From NCBI GenBank assembly GCA_014529385.2, contig CM043947.1, positions 119,610,891 through 119,674,890 of the forward strand: a stretch of 64,000 bases of DNA, read 5' to 3'. Origin of the DNA: Adiantum capillus-veneris. Lineage: Eukaryota; Streptophyta; Polypodiopsida; Polypodiales; Pteridaceae. The notes under the pieces were generated by a model. The model searched no databases and had not been told where the DNA came from. It saw nothing but the letters and a program-made list of their open reading frames with translations. Made by a program: the position numbers and the translations under genes. Shown piece by piece: positions 11,041 to 20,715 of this stretch; positions within the stretch are counted from its first letter, which is position 1, and the number at the start of each line of letters is the position of its first letter.

Positions 11041-11958
11041 TTGCCGAGACGGAAAAGTTACAGTCCTTTAGGGGAATTGATGAATTTGAGATCGGGCAGG
11101 AATCTCCGGAATAATCAACCAAAACAAGGGGAACCAGCAAGTGCCATATCAACCGAGGGAAGTGTAAACCAAAGTTGGGTGCAACCATTAGAGCCGATCT
11201 TTGAAGGAAGTGTTTCTGATACTTCTTCGGAGAGATCTTACGAGATTTTCACCGAACACTTGAACCTGAACAACAGAGAAAATATGGCAGCAGGATCATC
11301 AAACCCTTCCGCCACCATGAAGCTATTGTTCATAAAATACCAGTACGACAATGAGCAAGGTGCCAAGATCTACAAAGATGGAATGGACCGCTATTGTGTA
11401 AAGATAGAAGATAGACCTAGTGAGTTCAAGGACTTAGTGCCTGTGAGCTATAGCGGAGATAGATATCTAGATGACGAGGGTACCATGTACTTGGTAGTCC
11501 TAAACCCTAACATTGTGGACAAGTGGGGATTGATGGGCACCAAAGCCAAAATAGATGAAGAACTCGAGGAGAAAGCACCAATAATGAACTTCCCTAATGC
11601 GAGGTTAAGAAGAGAGAATGAAACTACAAGGATCAACACTGATAACATCTATGTGGGGCTGTACAAATATAATAATGGGGAGCAAGATCTCTATTATAGA
11701 TGTGAAGAACCCTACACCGGAGAGTTGACAGACCAAAAAAGACTCTATGTCTTTACCTACACAGAGGGATCGGAAGTGAAAATTGCCGCTTACGATAAGT
11801 ATGACAGGCAATACTCAACAATGGGCAAGAAAGAATTAGAAGGATATACATACTTTGGGGGACCACTACATCAGTATTATGTTACTTCTAGCTCACATAG
11901 ACCAGCACCAACAAATGGAGTGCAAAACTCAATGACAACAGGAGGACAAAGAACTTAG
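11041..11958 (+). CDS. Element B pre-gag domain protein
   Basis: A 305-residue frame from 11041 (first codon TTG; ATG codons follow, e.g. MNLRSGRNLRNNQ at about 11080). Function unknown. The second half has a compact domain with YVGLYKYNNGEQDLYYRC and LYVFTYTEGSEVKI. Element C has the matching GLYRYIDDNEVNLYRC and LLYVYTYG at the same place before gag. The frame ends with TAG at 11956-11958 but continues in the same frame into gag, so pre-gag and gag were probably one protein or are joined by readthrough. Confidence 0.6.
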   Translation: MPRRKSYSPLGELMNLRSGRNLRNNQPKQGEPASAISTEGSVNQSWVQPLEPIFEGSVSDTSSERSYEIFTEHLNLNNRENMAAGSSNPSATMKLLFIKYQYDNEQGAKIYKDGMDRYCVKIEDRPSEFKDLVPVSYSGDRYLDDEGTMYLVVLNPNIVDKWGLMGTKAKIDEELEEKAPIMNFPNARLRRENETTRINTDNIYVGLYKYNNGEQDLYYRCEEPYTGELTDQKRLYVFTYTEGSEVKIAAYDKYDRQYSTMGKKELEGYTYFGGPLHQYYVTSSSHRPAPTNGVQNSMTTGGQRT

Positions 11959-12003
11959 GTTGCTGACTCTTTCAGTCAACCTTGGGACTCGAAGCTCGGA
12001 CCA

Positions 12004-14058
12004 ATGGGATCATTACATTCCAGAGAGTCAATGGAGACGAATCGAGGTAGTGCAGTTCCAATCCCCACCTATACCACTCCAGGTCCAAGGTTTGAAGCGG
12101 AACCATCACATTTACCTCCTAGTAGTAGATTCAGGGCGGGGGAACCGACAAGGGTAACCCATGAAGTCCATAATGCTAGAGAAAGCTTTAGCCGGGACAC
12201 AGGAGCAATGAGATTGGTAGCAGATCATAGACGCATGAGACCATCTCAAGTAGCCAAGTGTATGCCAAAGAAGTATGGTGGTTCAGGAGATCCGTATGCA
12301 CATGTGTCACTCTTTAAGCAAGTCTTAAGAGCTGAGCAGATAACAGATTTCCATACACAATACGAGGGATTTGGTCTTACTCTAGAAGGTACCGCATTGA
12401 CATGGTTTCAACCAATGAACATTGGGGGATTCCATGACATTGACCATTTGCTAAGAGAGTTTGCTGAGGAATTCTCAAAACGAGGGATTAAGCACAATAC
12501 GGTCTCACAAATATATGCTTTTAAACAGAGAGAACACGAAAAAGTGAAGGAAGCTTCACTTCGCTTCAAACAATACATTGAGAGAAGTCCAGTACGTGAA
12601 CGAACACAAGATGACAGACTATCTGTTCTCTTTATTGAGGGACTGAGGAACGACACTCTCAAGAAGGACTTGCACTTGAAAGCTTGTACAAGTTTCGAGC
12701 AAGTAACGAGAGAGGCATTGTACTTAGTGGATAACTGTACGGTTTATGGAGAGGTGTCAGCGGATACAGATTTTGCATCCAGTAGCTCCTCCTCCGTAGC
12801 GAGCGAGACTACCACTAAAAAGAATGTTCAAACAACAACCATGCCAAATGTAGAGCAAATGATAGAAGATGCTCTAAAAAGGATGGCACCATACCAAAAA
12901 CCATTGCCAAAAACACTGAAATGGTGTGCTATTGAACAAAAATGGACAAACCATCCAACAGAGGAGTGCTATTACAACAAAGGGTATGTAAGGGAGTGCC
13001 AGTACGCACCTCCTGCTCTATTAGCACCACCTCAAGTACATCCAGTACCTCGATACCCAACGGGAAATGTACCAGGACCTATGGGGATAGAAAGACCGCA
13101 ACCGGTATTGGGACAACAACCACCTTTACCAGGAGCAAGACCAGTGGGCATTAGATATGCACCAACCTTAGAGAATCAGGAAGAACAAGCCTTAGTGCCT
13201 GTTCAAGCCTATTATGAAGAATCGGGTGCACACATGTCTCCGACAGTGTATTACCCACCAGAAGAACCAAAACAACCAGAACCATGGGGCATGATGGGGA
13301 ATGTTGGAATACCAACAACTACAAGTGCTTCTAATGAAGAGAGATACAATTTGGACGCAAGAACCTTGATGTTCATAGCTCATGGAGGGTTAACAGGACA
13401 AAGACCATCATATCCACAAAGGACGAATCAAGTGGGACCAAGACCAGCACTAGGACCCTGTTACAAGTGTGGAGGTGACCATCTGATGAATGTTTGCCCA
13501 CATACGGAAATCATTAGAATTAACGCTTATTGCACTGAGTGTGGGGTTACTCACTTCATTGAGGATTGTTCAAAGAATCCAAACAAAGTACAAAAGACGA
13601 CATTGAATATGCTAGAAACTAATCCTACCAGCAGTGGGTCTGAAAATGAAACTCTGATACCAACGCAAGTTGTTACTAGAGCTCAAGCTAAGAAAACCAC
13701 TAGAGAACCTGAGAATGGAAAGTTAGCGACTGAAGTGGTTAGTCAAGGACCGCGGAGTCAGAAAAACACATGGAAAGCTAGAAACGCACGCATGAAGTTG
13801 AGAAAAGAACGTGAAGACGCTATTCTAGCTGAGGAACTAAAGCAAACTAAAGCTAGATTAGAAAAACTTGAGAGTCAAAACGGGAAACGAGAGATGAGCC
13901 CGGAAAGAACGAAACAAAAGAGTATCAAAGAAACAACAAGCTTAAGCTTAGGGGGATCAGTGCTAGTCAACAACGTACACGAACCATTGGACGCACTGAT
14001 GAGAGCTTACGAAGCTAGGTTAAAGAACAACCAAACACAAGAACAGAGGTGGCCCTGA
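12004..14058 (+). CDS. Element B gag (capsid and nucleocapsid)
   Basis: Capsid segment at about residues 75-245 (MPKKYGGSGDPYAHV, GLTLEGTALTWFQ, IYAFKQREHEKVKEASLRF). A proline-rich middle follows, then two zinc-knuckle-like motifs near residues 485 and 510: CYKCGGDHLMNVC and CTECGVTHFIEDC. Both have three rather than four residues between the second Cys and the His. A Lys/Glu-rich tail ends KNNQTQEQRWP. A frameshift near 14045 moves the rest (ELEKQRLEMCQRMIE, 14049-14360) to another frame; C's homologue shows these belong together. Confidence 0.82.
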   Translation: MGSLHSRESMETNRGSAVPIPTYTTPGPRFEAEPSHLPPSSRFRAGEPTRVTHEVHNARESFSRDTGAMRLVADHRRMRPSQVAKCMPKKYGGSGDPYAHVSLFKQVLRAEQITDFHTQYEGFGLTLEGTALTWFQPMNIGGFHDIDHLLREFAEEFSKRGIKHNTVSQIYAFKQREHEKVKEASLRFKQYIERSPVRERTQDDRLSVLFIEGLRNDTLKKDLHLKACTSFEQVTREALYLVDNCTVYGEVSADTDFASSSSSSVASETTTKKNVQTTTMPNVEQMIEDALKRMAPYQKPLPKTLKWCAIEQKWTNHPTEECYYNKGYVRECQYAPPALLAPPQVHPVPRYPTGNVPGPMGIERPQPVLGQQPPLPGARPVGIRYAPTLENQEEQALVPVQAYYEESGAHMSPTVYYPPEEPKQPEPWGMMGNVGIPTTTSASNEERYNLDARTLMFIAHGGLTGQRPSYPQRTNQVGPRPALGPCYKCGGDHLMNVCPHTEIIRINAYCTECGVTHFIEDCSKNPNKVQKTTLNMLETNPTSSGSENETLIPTQVVTRAQAKKTTREPENGKLATEVVSQGPRSQKNTWKARNARMKLRKEREDAILAEELKQTKARLEKLESQNGKREMSPERTKQKSIKETTSLSLGGSVLVNNVHEPLDALMRAYEARLKNNQTQEQRWP

Positions 14059-16277
14059 CATACCCAAACGCGGAATTGGAAAAGCAGAGACTTGAAATGT
14101 GCCAGAGAATGATCGAGACTGCACAAGCCTTATTAGAACCACCAAAAGAAACAATGACTTGTCGAAAGGAAAACCCAATTCAGCAAGAGACTATCGTTTC
14201 ACGGGTAGCTGAAAAGACTCCCAGTGCACAAAAGCCTGAAAATACACAAAAGGATGACCGCATAGTATTGAACACAACCGATCAGGAGATAAAGAGTTTT
14301 CATCCAGTCATACAGAGGATTTACGGAAAAGATGAGGATTACAATGAATTTTGGAAATAAGTGAGAGAGGCAAACTTTGCAAACGAGCTAAGTTGCCAAG
14401 CTAATCAGACAAATTGGGAAAAGGACATCAGGAATCCTCCCATAGTGGAATTTGAGGCAGGATCTCAAGTGGACTTGGATTTGCAATCTTACTGGGGAGA
14501 TGGGGGCTCTGTTAGAACAATGGAGAGCAAACCTCATTCACTGAAAACCTTACCTTCATACTTAGGAGAGTATGAAGCAAAATCCGAGATTAGAGCACTT
14601 CCCTCACGAAAAATCTCATCAGAAAAAGTCATGGACTCGCAAGGATTGATAGAGATTTTGTCAACACCAGTGACATGCACTATCACTCTAGCTGAGCTTT
14701 TGAGGCTAAGACCACATATGTGGACCACTGTAGGAAAATGCTTGGAGAAATTCGGGATAAAAGATCCAACATCGAGATTGCAAGAGAGCATAGAGGAGTT
14801 GAGCAAGCCACAAAAGAACGCTAGGCCTGTACCCTTAAACAAGGTCGGAGAGTATTGCGAAGGTGAAGAGGGGAATACAACCTTACCAGTTGAATTCCAA
14901 GGAATGAACACAATGGCAATACTAGACAGCGGAGCTGGGGTAGCCATTGCTACAAAAGAAATCTGGAAAAAATGGGGGAAACCAGCAATAAGGAAGACTA
15001 GGTTGAAACTCCAATTAGCAGATGGACACATGGAGAAACCTATGGGGTTATTAGAGAAAGTTGTAGTGACTTCTTGCGGCATTGAATACGAACATACTTT
15101 TGCTATTGTCGATTTTGGCAAGGAGAATAACTATGATATCATACTGGGAAGACCATTCATGAGACAGTTGAAAATGGTCCAGGATTGGGGCTACGATCAC
15201 ATATACCTGAGAAATATGGAAACCACTACACGTGTGAACCTGAAAGACCATAGCTACAAAGATGTGAACCGAACACCGGTAGAGGAGTTTGATTCAGCTA
15301 CTTTGGCGGGATCCGAATTTCCAGCTTGGTTAGGTAAACCCAAGGAGTTATGGATGTGTGGAGCTTCGAAATGTGGAAGTCTGAAACGAGAAGAATGTGT
15401 TTTAGAAAGGGCTATCGAAGACGAAACTTATGTAAGAGAACCCTTTCCAGAGGACACGTTTGAACCATTAGAATGGACACACATTCTAGCAACCCTAGAT
15501 GTTTGTGCAACTCCGGATGGTCCCACAACAAAATTTTGCGACAAGGACGGGTACGACGTGGTTCCGTATTTCATGTTGAGAACTGTACTCAAAAAAGAAA
15601 CTGAAAAGAACGATACACTGGAAAAGGAAGATGAAGAAGAGGTGTTTCACGACATTCCCAATCATCCAGAGTGGGGAAATGAAGCAGACAACGAGTCAAC
15701 GGACAATTCAAGCGAAAACGAAGAAACTATAATGGATGTCCGATTTTATGATTTTCCGAACCAAACTAAACAACGCCAGAAACACTATAGAGCAAAGAAA
15801 AAAACAAAAGGGGTTAAAACCAATCCGATGCCTAGAATAAGAGGAAAAAATCAATTCCTAATGCTAGTAAAGGCTGAAGATTGTGTTAAGGATAAGATTT
15901 CTGGAAGAATGAGAGGCAGTGATCAAAAGAGCTTACGAAAAGACAAAAGAGGCTCAAGAAATCAAGTTCAAAATAGTGGAACGAAAACTGAAACAGAAAA
16001 ATCAGAAAAGAACAAGCTCAACAGAGAACACACGGAGTCCAAGCTAGAACGTAGAAACAAGTACAGAGAGCTCAAGAAAACTCTGAAGGAAGTTTGGACG
16101 ACAGAAATTGAGGGTGGAGAGGACGAAAACGTCAAAATCAAGGAAAACATGGATGTTCCCTCTCACTATAGGAAATTCACAATAGAGGATAGGAAGGTGA
16201 TATTAACCCCACCTATTCGAGAGAGGAAGGAGAACGAATCTTATGACGGACCGGAGGATGCAAAAAAATTGATTTAG
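14049..16277 (+). pseudogene. Element B gag tail and aspartic protease
   Basis: One frame interrupted by TAA at 14358-14360. The second part carries a retropepsin: MAILDSGAGVAIATKEIW with catalytic D-S-G at about 14920, a middle segment, and DIILGRPFMRQLKMVQDWG (about 15140). Downstream is a long charged linker rich in Lys and Glu leading to VPSHYRKFTIEDRKV and the pre-RT segment. It ends at 16277 with a frameshift into RT. C has the same protease (42937-44088). Confidence 0.82.
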
Positions 16278-16303
16278 CAGCTCCAGGTGAGACGCCTAGA
16301 CCG

Positions 16304-16912
16304 GTGTACATAGCCACAGATTTGTCTCCAGGCGAGGAAGAGAGACTTTTGAGTCTTCTCAGAGAGTACAGGGATGTGTTTGCATGGTCTTATAAGGACT
16401 TAAAGGGAGTTGACCCATCGATATGCCAACACTCAATCCCACTGAAACAAGACGCAAAGCCTAGCAGACAGAGACCATACACATATAATGATACTTTTGC
16501 TAAGCGAATCAAGGAAGAGATAGATAAGCTAATGGAAGCTGAATTCATATACGAGATTGAACACACTGATTGGGTATCTCCGATTGTGGTAGTACCTAAG
16601 AAGAACGGAAAACTCCGAGTGTGTGTCAACTTAAAGAAAGTGAATGCTGCAACAATCAGGGACAATTATCCCCTGCCGATAACTGATCATGTTCTAGAGC
16701 GTGTATCAGGGAAAACAGCATACTCCTTTCTTGATGGTTTTTCAGGATATAACCAGCTAGCCATAGCACTGGAAGATCAACATAAAACAGCTTTTGCAAC
16801 GGAGTGGGGAATTTATGCTTATCGGGTTATGCCTTTTGGTCTAACCAATGCTCCCGCAACCTTCCAGAGGCTGATGACGCATGCTTTCAAAGAATACTTA
16901 AGGTGTTTCTAG
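16304..16912 (+). pseudogene. Element B reverse transcriptase, N-terminal part
   Basis: Begins with FAWSYKDLKGVDPSICQH, then KLMEAEFIYEIEHTDWVSPI, KKNGKLRVCVNLKKVNAATI and MPFGLTNAPATFQRLM: the fingers and first part of the palm of a Ty3/gypsy RT. A frameshift near 16880 separates it from the YMDD part, which continues in the next frame. Confidence 0.88.
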
Positions 16913-19383
16913 AAATATACATGGATGACTTATGTGTACATTCTCTACTGAGAGATGAGCATCTAGAACACCTAAGAAAAGTATTTGAGAAATGTAGGAC
17001 ATATCGCATTTGTCTCAATCCTGAGAAATGTGTGTTTATGGTCCGACAGGGCAGAATTCTGGGACATATTGTCTCACAAAACGGAATATCCACGGATTTA
17101 GAGAAGATAAAAGTTATAGTGGATATGCCTAGACCAACCAATGCGAAACAAGTACAGAGCTTTATGGGACATTGTGGATATTATAGACGATTCATTTACA
17201 TGTACGCTATAATAGGCCAACCACTTTACAGGCTAATAGTGAACTTTGAATGGACAGAGGAGTGTGAGGAATCGTTCAAGAAATTGAAAGAGGCACTCAT
17301 TACTGCTCCAGTCTTGAAATCACCAGATTGGGAGAAGATATTCCATGTGCATATAGATGCTTCGGCATATGCAATAGGATGCATTCTGGCTCAGCCAGAA
17401 GAAGGAAACATGGATTTTCCTATCTGTTACGCCAGTCGACAGCTCAACCATGCAGAGAAGAATTACACCACAACAGAGCGAGAAGGATTAGGAATGATAT
17501 ATGCTGTGAAGAAATTTCGGCATTATCTTCTAGCCAACAAGTTTGTGTTTTTTACGGATCACCAAGCCTTGCTCTACCTAGTGAATAAACCATGCAATAC
17601 CGGGAGAATAGTGAGATGGTTCATTATCTTACTGGAATTCGACTTCACGGTAGTAGTAAAGAAAGGAAAAACACATCTTAGAGCTGATCATCTTTCGCGA
17701 TTGACGAATGGAGAAGACCCTATAGGAGTAGATGACGACATGCCAGACGCGTACTTGTTCAACATAGAAATGATACCGAGGTGGTCTCAAAATGTCGTTA
17801 ACCTATTAACCTATGGAGGAGAGTTCGATAGAAGAGAATACAACCTGAAACATATTGCTATTCAGCAATCCAAGAATCTTCAATTGATTGCAGGAAGGTT
17901 GTATCAATTGGGAAATGATCATGTTTTACGACTATGCATCAATCCTGAGGAATATAATATATATCTGCGCGAAGCACATGTTCAGGAATGTGCATTTCAT
18001 TGTTCAAGAAGGAACACATATAGGAATTTGTTACAATTGGGAGTCTATTGGCCAGGAATGAAAGAAAGCGTACATGAATATGTCACTGTATGTATTGTAT
18101 GTTCATCAAAACCGCCAGCCGAGTATTCGACATTATATCAGATAATGATCGCTCCAGAATGGAGTCAGTATATTGTTGAATATCTCACAAATAGAACTTT
18201 CCCAGAAGGAACGTCAAAAGCTCGTCAGAAATCTGTAGAGACAGAAGCTAGAGATTACGCTTTAATAGGAGATCAACTCTATAAGAGAGGTAAAGACAAC
18301 CAGCTTAGGATTTGCGCATCAGAGTCTGAGTATGTGATAATCCTAGAGCAAGCTCATGGAGGAGTAGGTGGAGGCCATTTCTCAGGTGATAAGACAGCAA
18401 AACTTGTCTTAGCCGCAGGAATATGGTGGCCAACATTACATATGGACGCTGAGGAATACGTTAAACGGTGTGATGACTGTCAGCGGACCAAAGTACCACT
18501 TAAAAGAGATGATATGCCGCTTAGACCAATGATGGGGGCAAGAGCTTTTGCAAAATGGGGGATTGATTATGTCGGACCCATTTCACCTCCTGCATATAAG
18601 ACTCATGCACAATACATCATTGTGGCTACAGACTATCTAACAAAGTGGGTCGAAGCAAAGGCAACTCAAAAAGCAGATGCCAGGACCACGGCACAATTTC
18701 TATATGAATACGTCTTTGTACGATATGGATTGCCAATAGAAATTGTGAGTGATCGAGGCACACATTTCATAAATGAAGTGATAGAGATCCTTCTAGATGA
18801 ATTCATGGTAATCCATAGGAAATCAGCCCCGTATCATCCACAAGCAAACGGACAAGCTGAAGCAACAAACAAAACCATATGCACGGTCCTTACGAAGATT
18901 GTATCTGAGTCGAGAACTGACTGGGACCAGAAGTTGCATTCAACATTATGGGCATATAGGGTAGCATATAAAACATCAATAGGAACGACCCCATATAACA
19001 TGGTTTTTGGGCTAAATGCTATCTTACCAATAGAATTCTTGATTTCAACCTTAAGGGTGGCTAAGGATCTAGAGTGGACAGGGCACGAGCTCTCTGATAG
19101 AATAGATGACCTGGAAAAGCTAGATGAGCTTCGCCTAAAAGCAGTAGCTTCCATCTACGCTCAAAAAAGGCGACAAAAGGAATTTTTTGATAAGCATGTG
19201 CGGACTAAAGAGTTTAAAGTTGGGGACTATGTCCTAGTTTACACTCTGAAACAGCATGCTAAGAAGCTTAAAAAGCGAGGGATGGGACCTCTGGTGATTA
19301 AAGATCTATCACCAAGTGGAGCCGTCAAGCTTGCTACATTAGACGGAAAGAAATGCCCAATTGGATTAGTGGATGCAGAGTGA
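16880..19383 (+). CDS. Element B RT active site, RNase H, extra H2C2 module and integrase
   Basis: A long open frame. RT catalytic motif YMDD at 16916-16930, then LNPEKCVFMVRQGRILGH. RNase H has FHVHIDASAYAIGCILAQ (17340 region) and TDHQALLYLVNK. There are two zinc-binding modules in tandem: AHVQECAFHC...CIVC (17970-18100) and AHGGVGGGHF...CDDC (18350-18483), each with its own H-H-C-C set. The integrase core follows with D in WGIDYVGPI, D in IVSDRGTHF and E in NGQAEATNK. A C-terminal domain (KVGDYVLVYT, RGMGPLVI) ends at 19383. Ordinary gypsy integrases have one H2C2. The whole frame is intact except at its joint with the RT N-terminus. Confidence 0.9.
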
Positions 19384-20264
19384 AAAAGTATCTGTTGCCG
19401 CTAACACAAGACATGCTTCTCAAAATACATCAAGAAAAGCTGCGTGTCCAAAAAAGAAAAAGATTGTAGAGGAAGCGCAAGCCGAGGCGAAGGAAAGAAT
19501 GGAGAAAAGAAGACTACTGCGTCAGAAACAGCGCAATGAAGGAGCAATACGAATAAACGCAGTTAGTATAACAGAAATGGGGAATGACAAAGAAGAACCC
19601 ATCATTGAATGCAAAGTAGGGACCAACCAAATCAAAGCCAGAGCACTATTGGATTCAGGAGCTCAAGCTAACCTACTTTCACTCAGTTTGTATAGACAAT
19701 TGACAAATGACACTAAATTACAAACTGCCAAGCAAGAGTTAAAAAGTTACTCTGAGAATTCAATCAAAACTGTCGGATGCACAGTTTTACATATACAGAT
19801 TAACCAAGTATGTGTATCCTCATATGTTTTACGTGGTTGAAGACCAAGCTACACAACATCCATTATTGCTAGGACAACCATGGCAGAAGCAATACAATGC
19901 AATGATTGACTGGAGTTCTAAATCAGTGCTTATCAAATACGAAGGTGAAAGTCAATCAGTTAAGTTCACCAAAGGAGAAGAGCCAACTCCAAAGGAAGAA
20001 TCCAAAGACAAAGGTAAACAACAACCAGAGAAAAAGAAGAAGCAATGGCAACCAAAAGTTTCTATACAACCGGATTACTCTTCGACGAGGAATTCTCAAC
20101 AGTGGATAAGGAAGACAAGCAATAATATAACAGCTCAACCTTGGAAAAAAACGGAGTCAAAGTTGGTATGGAGACCAAAAAAGGCTGTGCCAGAGAACAC
20201 AAAGGTGGAAAACAGAGTCTTCAATACCAGACAACAGAGTGATCCCGACAATCAAGGACAGTGA
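19373..20264 (+). pseudogene. Second retropepsin-like domain downstream of integrase (element B)
   Basis: A Lys/Arg/Glu-rich helix precedes a retropepsin pattern: IKARALLDSGAQANLLSLSL (D-S-G at about 19650), TVGCTVLHIQI, and then, after a frameshift near 19825, MFYVVEDQ and PLLLGQPWQKQY with IDWSSKSVLI. This is the order of a complete retroviral-type aspartic protease: active-site loop, flap region and the hydrophobic-G-x-P-W strand. Its position, 3' of integrase, is unusual because the element already has a protease before RT. D has a counterpart at 56096-56626. Confidence 0.75.
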
Positions 20265-20680
20265 AACAGATCTGGATTCCAAAGAAGTTCATGACGGCAC
20301 AAAGCTATAGCAAGCAAATTTGGATCCCAAAGATTTGTAAACAGGAACTCCCTTCAATACAATCAACGGAAACTCCTAGGTATTTCAAGGCGAGGAAATC
20401 AACACACAGAACAAAGCAGGTTTGGGTCGCAAAGAGTTTGTGGCAAGCACAAGCAAAGCGGAAGCAGATTTGGATTGTGAAAAAAGACAACAAGGTAATG
20501 AAGAATCCATCTACTGATTCTACTACCGAAGTGCCAAAACCAACCCAAAACCCGACCACCAATCCTTCAATCAAACAAAGAGCAGCTTTATTGGAAAGAA
20601 TGTTGTATCGTCGCTCTACAATTGCATTGGGAACTTATGACCAAAACAACTACAATGCTTCACCCACAGACACTTCATAG
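20030..20680 (+). CDS. W-[IV]-P-K repeat protein of element B
   Basis: A basic low-complexity segment with about six spaced copies of a short motif: KKQWQPKV, KLVWRPKK, KQIWIPKK, KQIWIPKI, KQVWVAKS, KQIWIVKK. A conserved tail KQRAALLERMLYRRSTIAL follows, ending at TAG 20678-20680. The first copies are in the frame of the second protease and the rest in another frame after 20261, so one frameshift splits it. C and D have the same motif array at the same map position. Function unknown; the spacing and basic charge would suit nucleic-acid or capsid binding, which is inference. Confidence 0.65.
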
Positions 20681-20682
20681 TC

Positions 20683-20715
20683 GTCCGGGAGGACTCAGAC
20701 TAGGAGGGGGGGAGG
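20683..20715 (+). promoter_or_regulatory. Internal hairpin and polypurine tract (element B)
   Basis: GTCC-GGGA-GGAC forms a short stem with a GGGA loop (20683-20694), followed by AGGAGGGGGGGAGG at 20702-20715. It starts three bases after the stop of the repeat protein. C (45300-45335) and D (minus strand, 55259-55296) have the same combination at the same position. It resembles the terminal hairpin and polypurine tract before the 3' LTR and could be a second plus-strand priming site. Confidence 0.6.
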
